From contig JAPKMR010000011.1 in the NCBI GenBank assembly GCA_026645815.1, forward strand, positions 35,486 through 99,485: a stretch of DNA of 64,000 nucleotides. Reading direction: 5' to 3'. A program made the translations under genes and the position numbers. This document shows, piece after piece, positions 24,665 through 33,312 of this stretch. Numbering within the stretch: position 1 is the stretch's first letter; each line of letters starts with the position of its first letter. The notes under the pieces are model-generated. The model saw only the letters and a list, made by a program, of their open reading frames with translations, was not told the origin of the DNA and did not search any database. The DNA comes from Anaerolineae bacterium. Lineage in GTDB: Bacteria > Chloroflexota > Anaerolineae > B4-G1 > SLSP01.

Positions 24665-26677
24665 TTACTGCTTGGTCAGGGTGTAGTAGCGAGAATCCCA
24701 CCCGTAGATGGGGTTGTAGTAGTAGCCACCCATCCAACGCTGCCAGTAGCTGCGCGTGGTAACCACGGCGCCGCGGATGGCGATAGCGTTGTCATAGTCG
24801 ACCTGGGTGATGTTCTTGTAGAGCTCGGCGCGCTTGGCGTTGTCGGTCTCAGCCACACCCGCCATTACCAGTTCGTTGAACATGTCCCACATTTCCTGGG
24901 GCAGGTTCTGGCGACCGGCGTACGTGCCGATTAAGAAGGGCTGCGCCCAGTTGTGCGGGTCGTGCAGGTCCTCGATCCAACCGCTGACCGCGACGGGCAG
25001 GCGGCTGTTGCGGAACTCAGCCAGGTACGTGGGCCACGGCAGGGCGATGATCTCCAGCCGGAACTTGCCATCAATGCTGGCAAAGTTGTTCTGGAGAATC
25101 TGGGCGATGGTCTGGCGGGTCACATTACCGGTGTTGTAAGCAACCTGGAGCCGGAAACCCTTCTCCCAAACCTGGCCGTCCCAGGCCAGTTGCAGTTCTT
25201 CCGCGCACTTGTCCATGTCGAAGTTGTACATGGGACCGTTCACATCGTAGCCGATCATGCCGGGGATTAGGGGTCCAGAGACCTGGACAGCCTCGCCGGC
25301 GAGCGCGTCATTGATGTAAGCATCGAAGTCAAAGCAGTAGTTGAAGGCTTTGCGGATGTGGATGTCGTTGAAGAAGTCCGGGGGAATACCATTGCCATCC
25401 AACTGGCCGCTGCCCACGTAGGGGTTGCCGCCCTCGACGTTGAGGTCGAAGGTGAAGAAAACGTCGGTGCGGGAAACATCCGGAGCACCCTTGAACAGGC
25501 GCAGCGGTTGTTCGCTCAGAACTTCGCAGTCGAAGTCGGCAGTCTCCAGATTGTACTCGCACCACTCACCCACCATCGGGTCAATCTGCGTGATGCTGTC
25601 GCGCGGGACGCTCACATTGTCTGCATCGCCGGCCTGCATCATTGCAAAGCGGGTACCCCACTCGCTCACGCCCTTGAGCACGATGCGATCAATGCTGGGC
25701 TGCACAGGGCCACCCTCGAAGGTCGCCTCGGAGCGCCACCAGTCGGCGTTGCGGACGAGGACTTTCTCCTCACCGGGGGTCCAGCTATCCAGCTTGTAAG
25801 CGCCGGTGCCGTTCACGATTTTCCCGAGTGGGCTGGTCTCAGAGGTTACACCGTAGAAATTCTGCCAGGTGGCGCAATCGCCATCCCAGGCGCCATTCTC
25901 AACCGCCCAATCCTTATCCAGGACGGAGCCCCAGCTTTGTGCCAGGGTGGCGAGGAAGGGACCCCAGGGGGTCGCTAGTTGAATGGTCACGGTGCCGGCG
26001 GCGTCATCATAGGTGATGATGTTCGTCACGCGCTCGCAAGCGGTGGCGAGCAGACCGGCGTCCGCAGCCTTGAGGCTCTCGGTGTCGTCATCGAGCGCGC
26101 CGCTGGGATCCACCAGCTCGGCGATGTCGTAGATGCCGATGCCGAAGAGCGGCTCGGTGAACAGCCACTGGGGCGAGCTGGTACCACCCTGCAAAACACC
26201 ACGTTGGAGGCTGTAAGCGACGTCCTCAGGGGTCAGGTCGGCGCCATCGTGGAACTTCACACCCTTGCGGATGTCAAAAGTGTAGGTCATGCCGTCGTCT
26301 GAAACCTTCCAACCGGTTGCCAGGGCGGGCACGAACTCGAGCGCCGAAGGTCCCTTGTAGGTGACCAGCTGGTCATAGACGTTGAGAATGACGGCGTCGC
26401 CATCGCTCTCGTAGTTCCACGCTGGATCAAGCGAGTCAATGTTCTCGCCGATGGAGACAGAGACCAAGGCGCTGGGATCAGCGGATTTGAACTCAACATC
26501 TTTCACGGGTTCGGGGGTGGCGGTCACAACAACCTCCACTATCTCACCCTCTTTCTCCACCGTGACGATCACGGTTTCGACAACTTTCTCAGGGGTTGGG
26601 GTGGGCCCGCAGGCAGCTAGCAGCATGCTGGCAACCAGCATCACGCTGGCGATGGCCCACCAGATTTTCTTAGACAT
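24665..26677 (-). CDS. Family 5 solute-binding lipoprotein of ABC transporter (DppA/OppA type)
   Basis: 670 residues. Lipoprotein signal peptide with lipobox LLAACG (Cys ~23), a Thr/Val/Pro-rich tether, then an SBP_bac_5 fold. Typical landmarks are SLDPAWNYES near the start, LATGWKVSDDGMTYTFDIRKGVKFHDG with the ADLTPEDVAYS segment, KVLVRNADWW, and IRKAFNYCFDFDAYI. It captures a peptide or oligosaccharide outside the membrane and delivers it to the DppB/DppC channel. The length exceeds a standard DppA by over 100 residues. AAGGAGGAG precedes the ATG at 26677. The ligand is unknown. The two ATPase genes lie upstream, 110 nt away. Confidence 0.92.
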   Translation of the reverse strand: MSKKIWWAIASVMLVASMLLAACGPTPTPEKVVETVIVTVEKEGEIVEVVVTATPEPVKDVEFKSADPSALVSVSIGENIDSLDPAWNYESDGDAVILNVYDQLVTYKGPSALEFVPALATGWKVSDDGMTYTFDIRKGVKFHDGADLTPEDVAYSLQRGVLQGGTSSPQWLFTEPLFGIGIYDIAELVDPSGALDDDTESLKAADAGLLATACERVTNIITYDDAAGTVTIQLATPWGPFLATLAQSWGSVLDKDWAVENGAWDGDCATWQNFYGVTSETSPLGKIVNGTGAYKLDSWTPGEEKVLVRNADWWRSEATFEGGPVQPSIDRIVLKGVSEWGTRFAMMQAGDADNVSVPRDSITQIDPMVGEWCEYNLETADFDCEVLSEQPLRLFKGAPDVSRTDVFFTFDLNVEGGNPYVGSGQLDGNGIPPDFFNDIHIRKAFNYCFDFDAYINDALAGEAVQVSGPLIPGMIGYDVNGPMYNFDMDKCAEELQLAWDGQVWEKGFRLQVAYNTGNVTRQTIAQILQNNFASIDGKFRLEIIALPWPTYLAEFRNSRLPVAVSGWIEDLHDPHNWAQPFLIGTYAGRQNLPQEMWDMFNELVMAGVAETDNAKRAELYKNITQVDYDNAIAIRGAVVTTRSYWQRWMGGYYYNPIYGWDSRYYTLTKQ

Positions 26678-26787
26678 TTAGTACTCCTCCTTCAAGGTTT
26701 TGGGATATATTGTAAAGCAACCAACACAGGACTGACTGAACTTCTCGATACACATCACCTCCTTCCGTTGTTTTCAGGTTCACGTTC

Positions 26788-27807
26788 TTAAGCCCGTCCC
26801 TTCACGAGATGGCAGGCACAGAAGTGACCCGGTGCAATTTCGGCGATATCTGGATCCACTTCAAAACACGTATCGAAGGCTTTCGGGCAGCGCGTGTTGA
26901 AGTTGCAACCCTTGGGTGGGTGGGCAGGGCTAGGCAAGTCCCCTTCCAGAATGATGCGTTGTCGTTTCTCCTCGATCACGGGATCTGGAACGGGCACAGC
27001 AGAGAGCAGCGCCTGTGTGTACGGGTGCTGCGGATTGCTGTACAACGTATCCCGGTCCGTGAGCTCCATAATCTTGCCCAGGTACATTACCGCGATGCGG
27101 TTGCTGATATGGCGCACCATGCTCAGGTCGTGGGCGATAAAGACGTAGGTCAACCCCAGTTTCTCCTGGAGGTCTTCGAGTAGATTGACCACTTGTGCCT
27201 GGATCGAGACATCCAGCGCTGAGATAGGTTCGTCACAAATAATGAGATCGGGGTTGAGCGCCAGTGAGCGCGCCAGGCCGATGCGTTGGCGCTGCCCACC
27301 GGAGAATTCGTGGGGATAGCGACGCATGAAATCTGGGTTGAGCCCGACCAACTCTAGCAGTTGCGCTACACGCTCCTTGCGTTCCTCACCCGCGGCGATG
27401 TGGAAGACCTCCAGCGGCTCGCCGACGATCTTGAAGACGCTCATACGTGGATTGAGTGAGGCGTAGGGGTCCTGAAAGATCATCTGCATCTTCTGCCGTA
27501 TTTGCCGTAGGGATTCGCCTTTTAGCGATGCCATATCCGTGCCTAGAAAATCCACTCGCCCGGCGGTCGGTTCGTAGAGGCGGATGATGGTGCGCCCGGC
27601 TGTGGTCTTGCCGCAGCCACTTTCGCCCACCAGGCCCAAGGTCTCGCCGCGATGCACGGTGAAACTGATGCCATCCACAGCTTTAACATCTCCTACGTGG
27701 CTCTGGAAGACTCCGCGGTGGATGGGGAAATATTTCTTCAGATTCTCAACGCGCAAGACGATCTCGCGCGACTCGGTTGTGGGCGTAGCAGGGGCGGCAA
27801 TCGTCAT
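26788..27807 (-). CDS. ABC transporter ATPase, DppF/OppF type
   Basis: 339 residues from ATG 27807, whose ATGA overlaps the TGA of the upstream ATPase, showing translational coupling; the longer frame to 27933 is rejected. Walker A is [11 protein letters not shown], the signature LSGG-like sequence is [15 protein letters not shown], Walker B is [12 protein letters not shown], and the His switch lies in FIAHDLSM. The C-terminal oligopeptide/dipeptide extension ([14 protein letters not shown]...FCACH) holds a Cys cluster that in some DppD/F proteins binds an iron-sulfur cluster. It forms the heterodimeric motor with the DppD-type protein. Confidence 0.92.
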   Translation of the reverse strand: MTIAAPATPTTESREIVLRVENLKKYFPIHRGVFQSHVGDVKAVDGISFTVHRGETLGLVGESGCGKTTAGRTIIRLYEPTAGRVDFLGTDMASLKGESLRQIRQKMQMIFQDPYASLNPRMSVFKIVGEPLEVFHIAAGEERKERVAQLLELVGLNPDFMRRYPHEFSGGQRQRIGLARSLALNPDLIICDEPISALDVSIQAQVVNLLEDLQEKLGLTYVFIAHDLSMVRHISNRIAVMYLGKIMELTDRDTLYSNPQHPYTQALLSAVPVPDPVIEEKRQRIILEGDLPSPAHPPKGCNFNTRCPKAFDTCFEVDPDIAEIAPGHFCACHLVKGRA

Positions 27808-28817
27808 TGTACTCTCCTCACATTGGCTTTTTCCCAGCAGGCAGCGATATGCTGCGATCCAACTTCTTCCAGTGACGGCGTCTCGAAGGCGCAACGCTCT
27901 ACGCGGAAGGCGCAGCGTGGGGCAAAGGGGCAACCTTTGAGCTCGCCCACCAAATCTGGCGGCTCACCTTTGATTGAATACAAGCGTTTCGCGCGCTCGC
28001 GTCGCAATCCGGGTAATGAACCGAGCAATCCCACGGTGTAGGGGTGGTGGGGGTTGGCGTAAATCTCCTTCACGGGACCTGACTCGATAATGCTGCCGGC
28101 GTACATCACATTCACGCGGCGCGCCATCCCGGCAACCACACCCAGGTCATGGGTAATCCAGATTACCGCCATACCGATTCTCTCCTGCAGGCGCTTCACC
28201 AGATCTACAATCTGCGCCTGGATTGTGACATCCAGCGCGGTTGTGGGTTCGTCAGCAATCAGCAGGCCCGGATTGCAGGATAATCCCATCGCAATCATCG
28301 CGCGCTGTCGCATCCCGCCAGAAAATTGGTGGGGGTAGTCATCGAGGCGTTGTCGCGCCTCGGGGATGCCTACCAGCACTAACAGTTCCTCCGCGCGGGC
28401 ACGGGCTGCTTTATCATCCATGCCCTGGTGGAGTTTAAGCGCCTCCATAATCTGGAAGCCCACCGTTAACACTGGATTGAGCGACGTCATGGGGTCTTGA
28501 AAGATCATCGCGATTTCGGCGCCACGCACGCGCCGCATTTCATCACCAGTCAGCTGGAGCAGATCCTTGCCGCGGAAGAAGACTTCCCCGCCGGTGATTT
28601 TCCCGGGCGGGGTGGGGATCAACCGCATGATGGAGAGCGCGTGGACACTTTTTCCGCAACCACTCTCGCCCACCACGCCCAACGTGTCGCCCTCGTTCAT
28701 GGTGTACGAGATACGATTGACTGCGTGGACGATGCCATCCTCGGTTTGGAACTGTGTTTCCAGATTTCTTACGTCCAATAGATGTTGCCAGGCTGATTGT
28801 GTTTGCTGTTCCGTCAT
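27804..28817 (-). CDS. ABC transporter ATPase, DppD/OppD type
   Basis: 337 residues from ATG 28817 (MTEQQTQ), with AGGAGC upstream; a frame extending to 28880 lacks a ribosome site. Walker [13 protein letters not shown], signature [15 protein letters not shown], Walker [13 protein letters not shown] and the switch His in WITHDLGVV are all intact. The C-terminal oligopeptide-transporter extension has Cys in [19 protein letters not shown]. It is the first gene of the operon and is driven by the promoter at 29213-29240, which leaves an unusually long leader of nearly 400 nt. Confidence 0.92.
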   Translation of the reverse strand: MTEQQTQSAWQHLLDVRNLETQFQTEDGIVHAVNRISYTMNEGDTLGVVGESGCGKSVHALSIMRLIPTPPGKITGGEVFFRGKDLLQLTGDEMRRVRGAEIAMIFQDPMTSLNPVLTVGFQIMEALKLHQGMDDKAARARAEELLVLVGIPEARQRLDDYPHQFSGGMRQRAMIAMGLSCNPGLLIADEPTTALDVTIQAQIVDLVKRLQERIGMAVIWITHDLGVVAGMARRVNVMYAGSIIESGPVKEIYANPHHPYTVGLLGSLPGLRRERAKRLYSIKGEPPDLVGELKGCPFAPRCAFRVERCAFETPSLEEVGSQHIAACWEKANVRRVQ

Positions 28818-29212
28818 GCGTTTCTTCGCTCCTGAAAGAATGACTGCCTTTTGAAGAAGGCTTGGGCTTTCCGGAAACACCGGATAGCACCTATCTGGAT
28901 TTCGTGATTATCGCTTCCTTTTTCAAGCTCCACAGAATGCCTTATCTTTTCAGCATAAATACTGCCACGAGTGGGAATTTGTTCAATTACCGGGTCAGTA
29001 AATGGTCAGTGCTGAAAGGCGGCACCGGTTAGGGTGGGGAATATGGGTACGGGGAGCACATGCATGATGCACCTATACAAGCTGGGGAAAACACGGCTTG
29101 CTGTAGACGTGCAGCGCTCAGCGATAAAGCCATCATCGTAGGGCCAGTTCGAAAACCAGGTTTGTGTGAGTCCCAATAAAGTCCAATTTGTGACAAAAAC
29201 ACGATACGTTAT
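28818..29212 (-). other. Long untranslated leader of the ABC operon
   Basis: Nearly 400 bases between the promoter and the first ATPase gene with no convincing gene on either strand. A near-palindrome TTTGT-G-ACAAA lies at 29188-29198, just inside the transcript. Around 29045-29085 a GAGCA..TGCATGATGC...TATAC segment resembles one near 62998-63030. No known riboswitch was recognised. Confidence 0.35.
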
Positions 29213-29240
29213 ATTATACCCGCTCTGAGGATAAGTCAAT
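29213..29240 (-). promoter_or_regulatory. Sigma70-like promoter of the minus-strand ABC operon
   Basis: On the minus strand TTGACT (29240-29235) and TATAAT (29218-29213) are 16 nt apart. The MITE-like element begins 17 bp upstream of the -35 box, at 29257. Confidence 0.65.
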
Positions 29241-29256
29241 TGACATTTGTATTGCG

Positions 29257-29510
29257 GGTATAGGACAAATTATTGGGAAGTTCAAGCGGTTGAGTATAAC
29301 CGCGATCGGCTGGGTGAGGCCATACGTCTAGACACTTGAGCACGCTGAAGAGATGCAGAGGGTAGTTCTTTTTGTGATTTTCGTGAACGGGGCTGCGCCC
29401 CCGTTCACGAAAATCACTCTTGCAGAGAGAAGGCGCAGATTGTTTGAGCGCTGATGAGGGTCGTTTACAAGATGGCGACCTTATTTTCTCCAATATTCTA
29501 TCGTATACCC
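29257..29510. mobile_element. MITE-like element A, copy 1
   Basis: 254 bp, non-coding, with imperfect ~21-bp terminal inverted repeats (GGGTATAGGACAAATTATTGG at the left; the right end reverse-complemented starts GGGTATACGATAGAATATTGG). It is flanked by a perfect 9-bp direct repeat TTGTATTGC (29248-29256 and 29511-29519), the mark of transposition. The centre holds a perfect 19-bp hairpin (29374-29392 with 29399-29417). A diverged second copy lies at 62720-62953. No transposase for it was seen in this window. Confidence 0.85.
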
Positions 29511-29641
29511 TTGTATTGCGCGCGGCAGGCTTTCGTCAATGATAGCGGACCATACCTTATTGGGAAAGCGAGCAAGGGGCACACGTAAATTTTATGGATC
29601 GGATATCTTGGTCTCCGGAAATTTGTCCCGATTCTTTGGGG

Positions 29642-29669
29642 TTGGTCTTTTTCTGAACTGTGTTACACT
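29642..29669 (+). promoter_or_regulatory. Extended -10 promoter of the CE7 esterase gene
   Basis: TTGGTC (29642-29647), 16 nt, then TACACT (29664-29669) preceded by TGT, an extended -10. Transcription would start near 29676, about 30 nt before the start codon. Confidence 0.5.
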
Positions 29670-29704
29670 TCGTTTGTCTGCTACCTCACTTAAGGAGTGC
29701 ACCT

Positions 29705-30676
29705 ATGGCTTTTTTCGATCTGCCGTTGGACGCCTTAAAAACCTATTCTCCGCCCCGCGAGGAGCCGGCGGATTTTGATGCCTTCTGGGCCAAGACGCTC
29801 GCCGAGGCGCGCGCCTACCCGCTTGCTCCGCGCTTTGAACCGGTGGACTATGGCTTACGCCAGCTTGAAACCTTCGACGTGACCTTTGCCGGCTACGGCG
29901 GACAGGCTGTGAAGGGCTGGTTGCTGCTCCCTCGCGAGCGCTCCGGGCCGCTGCCCTGTGTGGTGCAATATGTGGGCTACGGCGGCGGGCGCGGCTTTCC
30001 CGTTGAATGGCTGGTCTGGCCGAGCGTGGGTTACGCGCAGCTGGTGATGGATACCCGCGGACAGGGCAGTGCGTGGCGCTCCGGCGATACGGCCGATGTG
30101 GCTCCGGAGGGCATGTCGCCACACTATCCTGGCTTCATGACGCAGGGTGTGCTCGACCCGTATAGCTATTATTACCGCCGCGTCTTTGCGGATGCGGTGC
30201 GCGCGGTGGAAGCGGCGCGCGCGCATTCAGCGGTGGATGCGGGACGCGTGGCGATTGCGGGGGGCAGTCAGGGTGGGGGAATCACACTCGCAGTGAGCGG
30301 TCTCGTGCCCGATGTGGCGGCAGCGTTGCCCGATGTGCCCTTCCTGTGCCACTATCGCCGCGCGGTGGCGCTCACCGACCGCGATCCTTATCACGAGCTC
30401 ACTGCATATTGTCAGATTCACCGGGACAAGGTGGATACGGTGTTCCATACACTCTCGTATTTCGATGGGGTCAACTTTGCCGCACGTGCTGCGGCGCCTG
30501 CGCTTTTCTCGGTGGGCCTGATGGATGATATCTGCCCGCCCTCGACGGTGTACGCGGCCTACAATGTCTACGCTGGGCCTAAGGACATCCGCAACTACGC
30601 CTTCAACCAGCACGATGGCGGCGGAGCACACCACACCCTGGAGCAAATCCGCTATCTCGCTGCTTTGTGGGCGTAA
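29705..30676 (+). CDS. CE7 acetylxylan esterase / cephalosporin-C deacetylase
   Basis: 323 residues from ATG 29705, preceded by AAGGAG. An alpha/beta hydrolase of carbohydrate esterase family 7 with the family motifs RGQGS, GGSQGG and the HxGGG segment. The catalytic triad is Ser188 (GGSQGG), Asp274 ([10 protein letters not shown]) and His303 (NQHDGG), the same residue numbers I recall for the Thermotoga maritima enzyme. It removes acetyl groups from short xylo-oligosaccharides and similar small esters. It has no signal peptide, so it acts in the cytosol on imported sugars. It is followed 50 nt later by a GH65 phosphorylase gene, supporting a role in oligosaccharide breakdown. Confidence 0.93.
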   Translation: MAFFDLPLDALKTYSPPREEPADFDAFWAKTLAEARAYPLAPRFEPVDYGLRQLETFDVTFAGYGGQAVKGWLLLPRERSGPLPCVVQYVGYGGGRGFPVEWLVWPSVGYAQLVMDTRGQGSAWRSGDTADVAPEGMSPHYPGFMTQGVLDPYSYYYRRVFADAVRAVEAARAHSAVDAGRVAIAGGSQGGGITLAVSGLVPDVAAALPDVPFLCHYRRAVALTDRDPYHELTAYCQIHRDKVDTVFHTLSYFDGVNFAARAAAPALFSVGLMDDICPPSTVYAAYNVYAGPKDIRNYAFNQHDGGGAHHTLEQIRYLAALWA

Positions 30677-30725
30677 CGACGTGCTGACGTCAGCATGCTA
30701 GAGATTATCGGGAGGTCAATGATTA

Positions 30726-32876
30726 ATGCACAACCATCATGTCATAGAAGAAATCTTCGATCCACTGACTCTGCGCGCTAAGGAGACGTTGTTCACCCTT
30801 GGAAATGGCTATTTGGGGACGCGCGGCGCCTTTGAGGAAGGTTACCCCGGAGAGCAGGCGATGACGCTCATCCATGGGCTTTTCGATGACGCTCCTATCT
30901 TTCATACGGAGCTGGTGAACGCGCCTAACTGGATCCATCTCGTCGTTGTCATCGGTGGAGAGCGCTTTCGTATGGAACGCGGCGAGATTCTTGGGTACCG
31001 CCGCGAACTAGACCTGGCAACCGGTGTCTTGCGGCGCACTGTGCGCTGGCGCAGCCCCGCCGGGCACACTGTGGAGCTCGCTTTTGAACGCTTTGCCAGC
31101 CTTGCCGATGCCCACGTCCTCGGCGTGCGCTGCCGTCTTACCTCGGTGGATTATGCCGGACCGGTAGAATTGCGCGCCGGGTCGCCTGGCTTTGTGGAAA
31201 ACACTGGACTGCTGCACTGGGAATGGCGGGATCAGAACCGTCTGGGGGCTGGTGGTGTGTACATGGAATTGCAGACGCGCGGTTCCCGGCAGGCGCTGGG
31301 GATGGCGACAGCCCTGCAGGTCGAGGGCGCAACGCTCACAGTGCAAGATTGTGATTGGCAACCGACCGTAGTGGCGGCGCTGGAGATTAAACCAGGGCAA
31401 ACGCTCATCGCGGATAAGCTCGTGGCAATCTATACTGGGCGCGATGTTCCGGATGTGCGTGCAGCGGCGAGCTATAAACTGGAGACCGCGGTTGTCGCAG
31501 GCTACGAAGTGTTGCGCGCTGCGAACGATGCTGCCTGGGCCACAGAGTGGGAATCTGCGGATGTCACCATCGAGGGGGATGATGAGGCGGACCTGGCGCT
31601 GCGCTATAGTCTCTTCCAGCTGCTTATTGCTGCGCCGCGCAATGATGAGCGCGCAAGCATCCCGGCGAAAGGCTTGAGCGGGTGGGGCTATCGCGGTCAC
31701 GTGTTCTGGGACACTGAAATCTTCATGCTGCCTCTATTCACCCTGGCGCGCCCAGAGTTGGCCCGCAACATGCTTACCTATCGCTACCATACCCTGCCCG
31801 GTGCGCGGCGCAAAGCACAGGCAAGTGGCTACGAGGGTGCGATGTACGCCTGGGAGAGTGCTGAGACTGGCGATGAGACCACCCCGCGTTGGGTCCCCGG
31901 TCCGGAAGGTGGCCTCATCCGTATCTGGTGCGGCGACATTGAGCTGCATATCACCTCGGATGTGGCGTATGCCGTGATCCAGTATTGGCGTGCTACTGGC
32001 GATGATGCCTTCATGCGTGATTATGGCGCGGAGATTCTCCTGGATACCGCGCGCTTTTGGGGTGCGCGCGCGGAGTGGCATGCGGAATCGGAGCGTTATG
32101 AAATCAACGATGTGATTGGTCCTGATGAATACCATGACCACGTCAACAATAGCGCTTATACCAACCGTATGGCGGTGTGGAATTTGCAAACCGCATTGGA
32201 GGCCTTTGATTGGCTGAAAGTGCACGCGCCAACCAGGGCCGCGGAGCTGGAATGCGCGCTTGACCTGACCCCTTCGCGGTTGGAACACTGGCGCGATGTC
32301 ATCGCGCGGATGTTTGTGCCTCACGATCCGGAAACGGGGCTTATTGAGCAATTCGATGGCTTTTGGGGCCTCAAATCGGTCAATCTGGCGGATTACGAAC
32401 CACGCACCAAATCACTGCAATTCTTGTTGGGGATCGAAGAGACACAGGGTTACCAGATTCTTAAGCAGCCCGATGTCCTGATGCTTCTCTACTTGCTTGA
32501 ATCCGAGTACGACACGGAAACCATCAAGCGTAACTGGGACTATTACACTCCGCGCACCGACTTGACCTACGGTTCCTCTCTGGGACCCGGTATTCAGGCG
32601 GCGCTCGCGGCGCGCCAGGGGGATGTGGAAGCAGCTTACGCGCACTTTATTCATTCTGCGCGCACGGATTTGCAGGATGTGCGCGGTAACTCGCATGAAG
32701 GCATCCACGCTGCCACCGCCGGTGGAGTATGGCAAGCCGTCATCTTCGGCTTTGGTGGCATCCGCATCACCGAAGAGGGACTCACCGCCGCTCCACGTCT
32801 ACCACAGGGCTGGACGCGCCTGCGTTTCCGGTTGCATTATCACGATCAACCGGTGGATTTCGATTTGCGACCGTAG
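30726..32876 (+). CDS. Glycoside hydrolase family 65 disaccharide phosphorylase
   Basis: 716 residues with no signal peptide. The N-terminal beta-sandwich contains ETLFTLGNGYLGTRG, typical of the family, then an (alpha/alpha)6 barrel with GWGYRGHVFWDTEIFM (~318-333) and the general acid Glu468 in GPDEYHDHVNN. A phosphate-site-like segment RGNSHEGIHAATAGG lies near 660. GH65 enzymes phosphorolyse alpha-linked disaccharides (maltose, trehalose, kojibiose, nigerose), releasing beta-glucose-1-phosphate, or in a few cases hydrolyse them; the linkage cannot be told here. No beta-phosphoglucomutase gene is adjacent. GGGAGG precedes the ATG by about 10 nt. Likely co-transcribed with the esterase. Confidence 0.9.
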   Translation: MHNHHVIEEIFDPLTLRAKETLFTLGNGYLGTRGAFEEGYPGEQAMTLIHGLFDDAPIFHTELVNAPNWIHLVVVIGGERFRMERGEILGYRRELDLATGVLRRTVRWRSPAGHTVELAFERFASLADAHVLGVRCRLTSVDYAGPVELRAGSPGFVENTGLLHWEWRDQNRLGAGGVYMELQTRGSRQALGMATALQVEGATLTVQDCDWQPTVVAALEIKPGQTLIADKLVAIYTGRDVPDVRAAASYKLETAVVAGYEVLRAANDAAWATEWESADVTIEGDDEADLALRYSLFQLLIAAPRNDERASIPAKGLSGWGYRGHVFWDTEIFMLPLFTLARPELARNMLTYRYHTLPGARRKAQASGYEGAMYAWESAETGDETTPRWVPGPEGGLIRIWCGDIELHITSDVAYAVIQYWRATGDDAFMRDYGAEILLDTARFWGARAEWHAESERYEINDVIGPDEYHDHVNNSAYTNRMAVWNLQTALEAFDWLKVHAPTRAAELECALDLTPSRLEHWRDVIARMFVPHDPETGLIEQFDGFWGLKSVNLADYEPRTKSLQFLLGIEETQGYQILKQPDVLMLLYLLESEYDTETIKRNWDYYTPRTDLTYGSSLGPGIQAALAARQGDVEAAYAHFIHSARTDLQDVRGNSHEGIHAATAGGVWQAVIFGFGGIRITEEGLTAAPRLPQGWTRLRFRLHYHDQPVDFDLRP

Positions 32877-32879
32877 GGG

Positions 32880-33175
32880 CGGGGCTTGTCCCCGCCCTCT
32901 GCCGGGTAACCCCACATGACAGAATGGGGGGCGACCACAACGGGGTGGTGTGAACATGGGCGACCACGATTGTGACCGCGGGGCTTGTCCCCGCCCTCTG
33001 CCGGGTAAGCCCCATGACAGAATGGGGGGCGACCGTAACGGGGTGGTGTGAACATGGGCGACCACGATTGTGACCGCGGGGCTTGTCCCCGCCCTCTGAA
33101 CCCCACATGACAGAATGGGGGCGACCACAAACAGGGCGACCACGAGGGTCGCCCCTACCGTGCGGCGCGTTGTCA
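32880..33175. repeat. Three tandem ~99-bp repeats
   Basis: Unit starts (GGGGCTTGTC) lie at 32881, 32980 and 33078, giving periods of 99 and 98 bp; the third unit is shortened. Each carries GGGGCTTGTCCCCGCCCTCT, a CATGACAGAATGGGG segment and GGGCGACCACGATTG-like sequence with internal hairpin potential. Frames across it are open on the minus strand in all three phases, which is a consequence of the repeat, not evidence of a gene. Confidence 0.8.
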
Positions 33176-33237
33176 CAACATATCCCATCTATCTTTGCAA
33201 TGCGCGGTCCCCGGTTCGTTTTTCTGTTTTTCAGCTC

Positions 33238-33270
33238 TTGACAAGATAACATTTCTGGTGTACAATGTTA
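33238..33270 (+). promoter_or_regulatory. Promoter with overlapping inverted-repeat operator, GntR-SBP gene
   Basis: TTGACA (33238-33243), 17 nt, TACAAT (33261-33266): near-consensus sigma70-like promoter. A perfect inverted repeat TAACATT (33247-33253) / AATGTTA (33264-33270), centres 17 nt apart, spans the spacer and -10 box and is well placed for autorepression by the GntR protein encoded downstream. Confidence 0.7.
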
Positions 33271-33312
33271 CAAAGTTATACCAATGTGCCTCATGAGATA
33301 CCAAAGAGAGCG

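Noticed and set aside
28818-29212. Riboswitch in the long leader of the ABC operon
   Set aside because: No known aptamer core or terminator/antiterminator pair could be recognised.
29241-29268. Plus-strand TTGACA followed by TATAGG across the MITE end
   Set aside because: The spacing is 13 nt, too short for a sigma70 promoter.
32782-33252. Three overlapping minus-strand frames
   Set aside because: They are produced by the 99-bp tandem repeats, whose period is divisible by three, and are open in all phases.
33265-33312. Upstream start for the GntR-SBP gene
   Set aside because: It lies within the -10 box and before the predicted transcription start.
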